A DNA stretch of 64,000 nt, from the NCBI RefSeq assembly GCF_036320965.1, contig NC_092225.1, positions 79,112,113-79,176,112 of the forward strand, given 5' to 3'. The position numbers were made by a program, and so were the translations under genes. Shown here piece by piece: positions 56,007 through 64,000 of the stretch. The stretch comes from Panulirus ornatus. Its lineage: Eukaryota; Arthropoda; Malacostraca; Decapoda; Palinuridae. The notes under the pieces were generated by a model. The model saw only the letters and a program-made list of their open reading frames with translations, had not been told where the DNA came from and made no database searches. Positions within the stretch are counted from its first letter, which is position 1. Every line of letters starts with the position of its first letter.

Positions 56007-56179
56007 TCTGAGCCTTCGAGGAGGATGAGCACTCCTCGCGTGACTCCTTCTGTTTCCCCTTTCAGAAAGTTAAAAAACAAGGAGGGGAGGGTTTCTGGCC
56101 CCCCACTCCCGTCCCCTTTAGTCGCCTTCTACGACACGTGAGGAATGCGTGGGAAGTATTCTTTATCCCCTTATATATA

Positions 56180-56815
56180 TGATAAAATGTGCCAAGGTGG
56201 CTCGAGTAGATGATACAGCAGTTGAATGTCTTAAGAAAGGAAGCGACTGTGTTGCTGACTGGTTAGCTAGGATTTTCAATGTGTGAGTTGCCTTAGGTTT
56301 AGCAGAATGCATAAATAGTGCCACAGTATAAAGGCAAGGGGAATAAAGAGTGTTTAAACTTCAGCGGTACAAGTTTGTTGAGTGTACCTAGTGAGTTGTA
56401 TGGGATAGTAGTGACCAAGAGGGTGAAGGCAAGTACAAAGCATCACAATTGGACACGGGGAGAAACTGTAGTTTCAGAAGTGGGAGAGGATAAGTGGCTC
56501 AGGTGTCTGCTTTAAAGAACATCTGTGAGAATTACTTACAGAAACAGTCGGATTTGTATGTGGTATATATGGATCTGAAGAAAGCATATGATGAGGTTGA
56601 TAGGGAGGCTTTGTGGAAAGTTTTAAGAATATATGGTGTGGGAGAAAAGCTGTGAGAAGCAGTGAGAAAATTTTATCAAGGGTGTAAGGTTCATGTATAG
56701 AGAAGGGTGAGTATGCAGTCTGTAGGGAATGAGAAGGCCTGATAAGCAAGTTAGTTGTTGTTTGCAGATGACACAGTACTGGCGAGAGATTCAAGTGAGA
56801 AACTTCTAAAGTTTG
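56180..56815 (+). mobile_element. old LINE-A relative, part 3 of 3
   Basis: It continues part 2: RVDDTAVECLKKGSDCVADW then LARIFNV, SLLSVPSELYGIVVTKRVKA (56318-56515), MDLKKAYDEVD near 56570 and LLFADDTVLARDSSEKLLKF near 56752. It ends near 56815, before the full-length copy at 56868. Confidence 0.75.
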
Positions 56816-57063
56816 TTCTTGTACGTATACATATATACAAACAAATTTATACACACTTATATATATATATCCCTGGGGATAGGGGAGAAAGAATACTTCC
56901 CACACATTCCTCACGTGTCATAGAACGTGACTATAGGGGATGGGAACGGGGGTCTGGAAAACCTCCCCTCCTTGTATTTTAACTTTCTAAAAGGGGAAAC
57001 AGAAGAAGGAGTAATGCGGGGAGTGCTCATCCTCCTCGAAGGTTCAGACTGGGGTGTCTAAAT

Positions 57064-57660
57064 ATGAGTGGATGTAACCAAGATGAGAAAAAAGGAGAGA
57101 TGGGTAGTATGTTTGAGGAAAGGAACCTGGATCTTTTGGCTCTGAGTGAAACAAAGCTAAAGGGTAAAGGGGAAGAGTGGTTTGGGAATGTCTTGGGAGT
57201 AAAGTCAGGGGTTAGTGAGAGGACAAGAGCAAGGGAAGGAGTAGCACTAATCCTGAATCAGGAGTTTTGGGAGTATGTGATAGAGTGTAAGAAAGTAAAC
57301 TCCAGATTGATATGGGTAAAACTGAAAGTGGATGGAGAGAAATGGGTGATTATTGGTGCCTATGCACCTGAGCATGAGAAGAAAGATCATGAGAGGCAAG
57401 TGTTTTGGGAGCAGCTGAATGAGTGTGTTAGTAGTTTTGATGCACGAGACCGGGTTATAGTGATGGGCGGTTTGAATGTAAAGGTGAGTAATGTGGCAGT
57501 TGAGGGAATAATTGGTGTACATGGGGTGTTCAGTGTTGTAAATGGAAATGGTGAAGGGGTTGTAGATTTATGTGCTGAAAAAGGACTGGTGATTGGAAAT
57601 ACCTGGTTTAAAAAGAGGGATGTACATAAGTATACGTATGTAAGTAGGAGAGATGGCTAG
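57064..57660 (+). pseudogene. LINE-A AP endonuclease, open 198 codons
   Basis: MSGCNQDEKKGEMGSMFEER start; SETKLKGKGEEWFGNVLGVK, VNSRLIWVKLKVDGEKWVII, GAYAPEHEKKDHERQVFWEQ, VIVMGGLNVKV (the catalytic DLNA block changed to GLNV) and IGNTWFKKRDVHKYTYVSRR. The Asp-to-Gly change in MGDLNAK should impair nicking. The SDH block follows out of frame as SYHYLVEAKVKIC. Confidence 0.85.
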
Positions 57661-58061
57661 AGTGTTATTGGATTATGTGTTAATTGATAGGCACGCGAAA
57701 GAGAGACTTTTGGATGTTAATGTGCTGAGAGGTGCAACTGGAGGGATGTCTTATCACTATCTTGTGGAGGCGAAGGTGAAGATTTGTAGAGGTTTTCAGA
57801 AAAGAAGAGAGAATGTTGGGGTGAAGAGTGGTGAGAGTAAGTGAGCTTGGGAAGGAGACTTGTGTGAGTAAGTACCAGGACAGACTGAGTACAGAATGGA
57901 AAAAGGTGAGAATAAAGGACGTAAGGCGAGTGGGGAAGGAACGGGATGTATTTAGGGATACAGTGATGGCTTGCGCAAAAGAAGCTTGTGGCATGAGAAG
58001 CGTGGGAGGTGGGCAGATTAGAAAGGGTAGTGAGTGGTGGGATGAAGAAGTATGATTATTA

Positions 58062-59697
58062 GTGAAAGAGAAGAGAGAGGCATTTAGACGATTTTTGCAG
58101 GGAAAAAATGCAAATGAGTGGGAGATGTATAAAAGAAAGAGGCAGGAGGTCAAGAGAAAGGTGCAAGAGGTGAAAAAGAGGGCAAATGAGAGTTGGGGTG
58201 AGAAAGTATCATTAAATTTTAGGGAGAATAAAAAGATGTTTTGGAAGGAGGTAAATAAAGTGCATAAGACAAGGGAACAAATGGGAACTTCAGTGAAGGG
58301 GGCTAATGGGGAGATGATAACAAGTAGTGGTGATGTGAGGAGATGGAGTGAGTATTTTGAAGGTTTGTTGAATGTGTTTGATGATAGAATGGCAGATATA
58401 GGGTGTTTTGGTCGAGGAGGTGTGCAAAGTGAGAGGGTTAGGGAAAATGATTTGGTAAACAGAGAAGAGGTAGTAAAAGTTTTGTGGAAGATGAAAGCTG
58501 GCAAGGCAGTGGGTTTGGATGGTATTGCAGTGGAATTTATTAAAAAATGGAGTGACTGTATTGTTGACAGGTTGGTAAGGTTACTTAATGTATGTATGCA
58601 TCATAGTGAGATGCCTAAGAACTGGTGGAATGCTTGCATAGTGCCACTGTACAAAGGCGAAGGCGATAAGAGTGAGTGCTCAAATTATACAGGTACAAGT
58701 TTGTTGAGTATTCGTGGGAAATTATATGGGAGGGTATTGATTGAGAGGGTGAAGGCATGTACAGAGCATCAGACTGGGGAAGAGCAGTATGGTTTCAGAA
58801 GTGGTTGAGGATGTGTGGATCAGGTGTTTGCTTTGAAGAATGTATGAGAAATACTTAGAAAAGCAAATGGACTTGTATGTAGCATTTATGGATCAGGAGA
58901 AGGCATATGATAGAGTTGATAGAGATGCTCTGTGGAAGGTATTAAGGATATATGGTGTGGGATATAAGTTGTTAGAAGCAGTGAAAAGTTTTTATCGAGG
59001 ATGTAAGGCATGTGTACGTGTAGGAAATGAGGAAAGTGACTGGTTCTCAGTGAATGATGGTTTGCGGCAGGGGTGTGCGATGTCTCCAAGGCTGTTTAAT
59101 TTGTTTATGGATGGGGTTGTTAGGGAGATGAATGCAAGAGTTTTGGAAAAATGGGCAAGTATGCAGTCTGTTGTGGATGAGAAAGCTTGGGAAGCGAGTC
59201 AGATGTTGTACGCTGATGATAAAGTGCTGGTGGCTGATTCATGTGAGAAACTGCAGAAGCGAGTGACTGAGTTTGGTAAAGTGTGTGAAAGAAGAAAGCT
59301 GAGAGTAAATGTGAATAAGAGCAAGGTTATTAGGTACAGTAGGGTTGAGGGACAAGTCAATTGGGAGGAAAGTTTGAATGGAGAAAAACTGGAGGAAGTG
59401 AAGTGTTTTAGATATCTGGGAGTGGATTTGGCAGCAGATGGAACCAAGGAAGTGGAAGTGAATCATAGGGTGGGGGAGGGGGCAAAAGTTCTGGGAGCGT
59501 TGAAGAATGTGTGTAAGTTGAGAACATTATCTCAGAAAGCAAAGATGGGTATGTTTGAAGGAATAGTGGTTCAAACGATGTTATATGGTTGCGAGGCATG
59601 GGCTATGGATAGAGTTGTGCGGAGGAGGGTGGGTGTGCTGGAAATGAGATGTTTGAGGACAATATGTGGTGTGAGGTGGTTTGATCGAGTAAAGTAA
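58062..59697 (+). pseudogene. LINE-A linker and RT in two open stretches
   Basis: 58062-58808 covers the basic linker and fingers (KMKAGKAVGLDGIAVEFIKK) and stops at FRSG because CGA or AGA became TGA. 58840-59697 carries motif A AFMDQEKAYDRVD, motif B QGCAMSPRLFNLFMD, motif C MLYADDKVLVADS (YADD) and thumb CFRYLGVDLAADG. Substitutions at usually invariant sites suggest decay. Confidence 0.8.
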
Positions 59698-60436
59698 TAA
59701 TAGGGTAAGAGAAATGTGTGGTAATAAAAAGAGTGGTTGAGAGAGCAGAAGAGGGTGTTCTGAAATGGTTTGATTACCTGGAGAGAATGAGTGAGGAAAG
59801 ATTGACCAAGAGGATATATGTGTCAGAGGTGGAGGGAACGAGGAGAAGTGGGACACCAAATTGGAGGTGGAAAGATGGAGTGAAAAAGATTTTGAGTGAT
59901 TGGGGCCTGAACATGCAGGAGGGTGGAAAGACATGCAAGGAATAGAGTGAATTGGAACGATGTGGTATACCAGGGTTGATGTGCTGTCAATGGATTGAAC
60001 CAGGGCGTTTGAACCATCTGGAGTAAAACATGGAAAGTTCTGTGGGGCCTGGATGTGGACAGGGAGCTGTGGTTTCAGTGCATTATACATGACGGCTAGA
60101 GACTGAGTGTGAACGAATGTGGCCTTTGTTGTCTTTTCCTAGCGCTACATCGCGCACATGCGGGGGGAGGGCGTTATTGTGGCGGGGTGGCGATGGGAAT
60201 GAATAAGGGCAGACAGTATGAATCATGTACATGTGTATATATGTGTATGTCTGTGTGTGTATATACATGTATATGTTGAGATGTTTAGGTATCTATATTT
60301 GCGTGTGTAGACGGGTATGTATATAAATGTGTATGTGGGTGGTTTGGGCCATTCTTTTGTCTGTTTCCTTGCGCTACCTCGCTAACGTGGGAGACAGCGA
60401 CAAAGCAAAATAAAAATGAAAATAAAAGAATATTTT

Positions 60437-62551
60437 TTATTTATTTTATTATACTTTGTCGCTGTCTCCCGCGTTTGCGAGGTAGCGCAAGGAAACAGAC
60501 GAAAGAAATGGCCCAACCCCCCCCCATACACATGTATATACATACGTCCACACACGCAAATATACATAACTACACAGCTTTCCATGGTTTACCCCAGACG
60601 CTTCACATGCCCTGATTCAATCCACCGACAGCACGTCAACCATGGTATACCACATCGCTCCAATTCACTCTATTCCTTGCCCTCCTTTCACCCTCCTGCA
60701 TGTTCAGGCCCCGATCACACAAAATCTTCTTCACTCCATCTTTCCACCTCCAATTTGGTCTCCTTCTTCTCCTCGTTCCCTCCACCTCCGACACATATAT
60801 CCTCTTGGTCAATCTTTCCTCACTCATTCTCTCCATGTGCCCAAACCATTTCAAAACACCCTCTTCTGCTCTCTCAACCACGCTCTTTTTATTTCCACAC
60901 ATCTCTCTTACCCTTACGTTACTTACTCGATCAAACCACCTCACACCACACATTGTCCTCAAACATCTCATTTCCAGCACATCCATCCTCCTGCGCACAA
61001 CTCTATCCATAGCCCACGCCTCGCAACCATACAACATTGTTGGAACCACTATTCCTTCAAACATACCCATTTTTGCTTTCCGAGATAATGTTCTCGACTT
61101 CCACACATTCTTCAAGGCCCCCAGAATTTTCGCCCCCTCCCCCACCCTATAATCCACTTCCGCTTCCATGGCTCCATCCGCTGCCAGATCCACTCCCAGA
61201 TATCTAAAACACTTCACTTCCTCCAGTTTTTCTCCATTCAAACTCACCTCCCAATTGACTTGACCCTCAACCCTACTGTACCTAATAACCTTGCTCTTAT
61301 TCACATTTACTCTTAACTTTCTTCTTCCACACACTTTACCAAACTCAGTCACCAGCTTCTGCAGTTTCTCACATGAATCAGCCACCAGCGCTGTATCATC
61401 AGTGAACAACAACTGACTCACTTCCCAAGCTCTCTCATCCCCAAGAGACTTCATACTTGCCCCTCTTTCCAAAACTCTTGCATTTACCTCCCTAACAACC
61501 CCATCCATAAACAAATTAAACAACCATGGAGATATCACGCACCCCTGCCGCAAACCAATATTCACTGAGAACCAATCACTTTCCTCTCTCCCTACATGTA
61601 CACATGCTTTACATCCTCGATAAAAACTTTTCACTGCTTCTAACAACTTGCCTCCCACACCATATATTCTTAATACCTTCCACAGAGCATCTCTATCAAC
61701 TCTATCATATGCCTTCTCCAGATCCATAAATGCTACATACAAATCCATTTGCTTTTCTAAGTATTTCTCACATACATTCTTCAAAGCAAACACCTGATCC
61801 ACACATCCTCTACCACTTCTGAAACCGCACTGCTCTTCCCCAATCTGATGCTCTGTACATGCCTTCACCCTCTCAATCAATACCCTCCCATATAATTTAC
61901 CAGGAATACTCAACAAACTTATACCTGTGTAATTTGAGCACTCACTCTTATCCCCTTTGCCTTTGTACAATGGCACTATGCACGCATTCCGCCAATCCTC
62001 AGGCACCTCACCATGAGTCATACATACATTAAATAACCTTACCAACCAGTCAACAATACAGTCACCCCCTTTTTTAATTAATTCCACTGCAATACCATCC
62101 AAACCTGCTGCCTTGCCGGCTTTCATCTTCCGCAAAGCTTTTACTACCTCTTCTCTGTTTACCAAATCATTTTCCCTAACCCTCTCACTTTGCACACCAC
62201 CTCGACCAAAACACCCTATATCTGCCACTCTGTCATCAGACACATTCAACAAACCTTCAAAATACTCATTCCATCTCCTTCTCACATCACCGCTACTTGT
62301 TATCACCTCCCCATTTACGCCCTTCACTGAAGTTCCCATTTGCTCCCTTGTCTTACGCACTTTATTTACCTCCTTCCAGAACATCTTTTTATTCTCCCTA
62401 AAATTTACTGATAGTCTCTCACCCCAACTCTCATTTGCCCTTTTTTTCACCTCTTGCACCTTTCTCTTGACCTCCTGTCTCTTTCTTTTATACTTCTCCC
62501 ACTCAATTGCATTTTTTCCCTGCAAAAATCGTCCAAATGCCTCTCTCTTCT

Positions 62552-62554
<3 letters not shown>
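60437..62554 (-). mobile_element. young LINE-A, 5'-truncated in the linker, short 3' UTR
   Basis: Minus strand. The 3' tail at 60437-60452 abuts the tail of the plus-strand full-length copy (tail-to-tail). The short 3' UTR is at 60453-60635, the ORF open to the 5' truncation at KEKREAF (62554). It shares the private variants DVVYHG and RRRRPNW with the next copy at 62622-64000. Confidence 0.92.
60636..62554 (-). CDS. LINE-A linker, RT and C-terminal domain, ~639 codons uninterrupted
   Basis: The longest intact LINE-A frame in the window: linker FGRFLQGKNAIEWEKYKRKR, fingers KMKAGKAAGLDGIAVELIKK, motif A AFMDLEKAYDRVD, motif B QGCVISPWLFNLFMD, motif C LLFTDDTALVADS (FTDD, Ala to Thr), thumb CFRYLGVDLAADG, WFGHMERMSEERLTKRIYV and the natural stop after SDVVYHG. 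The frame also reads out through the (TA)n into the neighbour UTR, which is not part of the protein. Without an endonuclease it is not autonomous. The absence of stops indicates a recent insertion. Confidence 0.82.

Positions 62555-62621
<67 letters not shown>
62555..62621. repeat. (TA)n microsatellite
   Basis: TA repeats that join the tail of the 62622-64000 copy to the 5' truncation of the 60437-62554 copy. Confidence 0.95.
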
Positions 62622-62624
<3 letters not shown>

Positions 62625-64000
62625 TTGCTTTGTCGCTGTCTCCCGCGTTTGCAAGGTAGCGCAAGGAAACAGACGAAAGAAATGGCCCAACCCACCCCCA
62701 TACACATGTATATACATACGTCCACACACGCAAATATACATAACTACACAGCTTTCCATGGTTTACCCCAGACGCTTCACATGCCCTGATTCAATCCACC
62801 GACAGCACGTCAACCATGGTATACCACATCGCTCCAATTCACTCTATTCCTTGCCATCCTTTCACCCTCCTGCATGTTCAGGCCCCGATCACACAAAATC
62901 TTCTTCACTCCATCTTTCCACCTCCAATTTGGTCTCCTTCTTCTCCTCGTTCCCTCCACCTCCGACACATATATCCTCTTGGTCAATCTTTCCTCACTCA
63001 TTCTCTCCATGTGCCCAAACCATTTCAAAACACCCTCTTCTGCTCTCTCAACCACGCTCTTTTTATTTCCACACATCTCTCTTACCATTACGTTACTTAC
63101 TCGATCAAACCACCTCACACCACACATTGTCCTCAAACATCTCATTTCCAGCACATCCATCCTCCTGCGCACCACTCTATCCATAGCCCACGCCTCACAA
63201 CCATACAACATCGTTGGAACCACTATTCCTTCAAACATACCCATTTTTGCTTTCCGAGATAATGTTCTCGACTTCCACACATTCTTCAAGGCTCCCAGAA
63301 TTTTCGCCCCCTCCCCCACCCTATGATCCACTTCCGCTTCCATGGTTCCATCCGCTGCCAGATCCACTCCCAGATATCTAAAACACTTCACTTCCTCCAG
63401 TTTTTCTCCATTCAAACTCACCTCCCAATTGACTTGACCCTCAACCCTACTGTACCTAATAACCTTGCTCTTATTCACATTTACTCTTAACTTTCTTCTT
63501 TCACACACTTTACCAAACTCAGTCACCAGCTTCTGCAGTTTCTCACATGAATCAGCCACCAGCGCTGTATCATCAGCGAACAACAACTGACTCACTTCCC
63601 AAGCTCTCTCATCCCCAACAGACTTCATACTTGCCCCTCTTTCCAAAACTCTTGCATTCACCTCCCTAACAACCCCATCCATAAACAAATTAAACAACCA
63701 TGGAGACATCACACACCCCTGCCGCAAACCTACATTCACTGAGAACCAATCACTTTCCTCTCTTCCTACACGTACACATGCCTTACATCCTCAATAAAAA
63801 CTTTTTACTGCTTCTAACAACTTTCCTCCCACACCATATATTCTTAATACCTTCCACAGAGCATCTCTATCAACTCTATCATATGCCTTCTCCAGATCCA
63901 TAAATGCTACATACAAATCCATTTGCTTTTCTAAGTATTTCTCACATACATTCTTCAAAGCAAACACCTGATCCACACATCCTCTACCACTTCTGAAACC
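62622..64000 (-). mobile_element. young LINE-A, runs off the window edge
   Basis: Short 3' UTR (62622-62809), then C-terminal domain and RT to FRSGRG at 64000. The frame is open from 63739 to the stop after DVVYHG at 62810. A single nonsense codon (CGA to TGA in KSFYRG, 63791-63793) separates it from the upstream open part (63794-64000), which includes motif A AFMDLEKAYDRVD. The element continues beyond the window. Confidence 0.9.
62810..63739 (-). pseudogene. LINE-A RT motif B to C-terminus, open 309 codons
   Basis: Motif B QGCVMSPWLFNLFMD, motif C LLFADDTALVADS, thumb CFRYLGVDLAADG and C-terminal VEGTRRRRRPNWRWKDG to DVVYHG. Apart from the upstream CGA-to-TGA change it matches the intact protein. 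It shares the RRRRPNW and YHG variants only with the copy at 60437-62554. Confidence 0.85.

Larger units (their letters stand above)
52638..56179 (-). mobile_element. LINE-A, full-length copy, long-3'UTR subfamily
   Basis: The best reference copy. The 5' UTR is at 56007-56179, the ORF from about 56006 to 53095 and the long 3' UTR from 53094 to 52660, ending in a TTTA-type tail (52638-52655). It lies inside an older LINE-A relative whose parts flank it, with CCTTAT at both edges as a possible target duplication. Only a few frame breaks occur (near 55779, 55419-55354, 54670 and 53378). Confidence 0.92.
56868..60412 (+). mobile_element. LINE-A, full-length copy, long-3'UTR subfamily
   Basis: The complete 5' UTR (56868-57063) begins CCCTGGGGATAGGGGAG. 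The endonuclease (57064-57660) is open, the linker and RT lie in 57653-58808 and 58840-59697, the C-terminus runs to 59945 and the long 3' UTR to 60412. Breaks: TAG at 57658, shifts near 57840 and 58055, TGA at 58806 and shifts near 59690 and 59930. Confidence 0.92.

Noticed and set aside
60700..61152. A 150-codon open frame antisense to the LINE-A C-terminal domain, seen in many copies (MFRPRSHK... start)
   Set aside because: It appears wherever the sense frame is conserved, differs between copies exactly as the sense DNA does, and has no recognisable domain. It is a shadow of the sense ORF.
60636..62759. Whole 707-codon frame as one protein
   Set aside because: The N-terminal ~68 codons are antisense-to-UTR sequence and (TA)n of a neighbouring copy. 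The real LINE-A part begins at about 62554.
1..64000. CRISPR array or bacterial operon structure
   Set aside because: Repeats are long, diverged retrotransposon copies with poly-A or TA tails. There are no regular short repeats with unique spacers and no prokaryotic gene layout.

Overview
This is a eukaryotic, almost entirely repetitive window. I found no host protein-coding gene, rRNA, tRNA or CRISPR array. Nearly all of the 64 kb is retrotransposon sequence in many nested layers. The (TA)n arrays, the RTE-like LINE with an AP endonuclease, the Penelope-like elements and the Jockey/CR1-like relics together suggest an arthropod, most likely a decapod crustacean. That taxonomic call is inference from family resemblance.

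Four kinds of element explain the window. (1) One dominant non-LTR family (called LINE-A here, RTE-like; about 3.5 kb full length) encodes a single ~950-1000 aa protein with AP endonuclease, reverse transcriptase (motif C FADD) and a C-terminal domain. About 26 copies or copy fragments lie on both strands. Three are near full length (9151-12640 +, 52638-56179 -, 56868-60412 +); the others are mostly 5' truncated. None has an unbroken endonuclease plus RT frame. (2) A ~240 bp non-autonomous element, five copies, whose head matches the LINE-A 5' UTR and whose tail matches the LINE-A 3' end. (3) Penelope-like elements (PLEs) with GIY-YIG endonuclease and hammerhead-ribozyme-like ends at 1.4-2.2, 8-9.2, 16-18 and 26.5-27.1 kb. 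(4) Decayed Jockey/CR1-like non-LTR copies at 0.6-0.8, 27-28.3, 35.8-39.3 and 50.1-52.5 kb.

Layout: 0-2.2 kb decayed endonuclease, a foldback repeat and a PLE relic; 2.2-7.2 kb minus-strand LINE-A copies; 7.2-16 kb plus-strand LINE-A copies with a PLE; 16-18 kb a second PLE; 18-21.9 kb minus-strand LINE-A copies joined by (TA)n; 21.9-23.4 kb the only low-repeat stretch; 23.4-26.4 kb an old LINE-A relative; 26.4-28.3 kb a PLE plus a 5'-inverted non-LTR insertion; 28.1-34.9 kb a 2.4 kb tandem duplication whose second copy took a young LINE-A; 34.9-41.9 kb interrupted relics with clear target-site duplications; 41.9-50.1 kb young LINE-A, short element and (TA)n mosaic; 50.1-56.8 kb an old LINE-A copy split twice by later insertions; 56.8-64 kb young LINE-A copies.

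The elements form a coherent system. LINE-A supplies the endonuclease/RT, the short element keeps only its structured 5' head and 3' tail hairpin, and new copies repeatedly sit next to AT-rich tails of older copies. A stepwise subfamily history can be read from the 3' UTR (an approximately 250 bp deletion) and two codon changes near the C-terminus.
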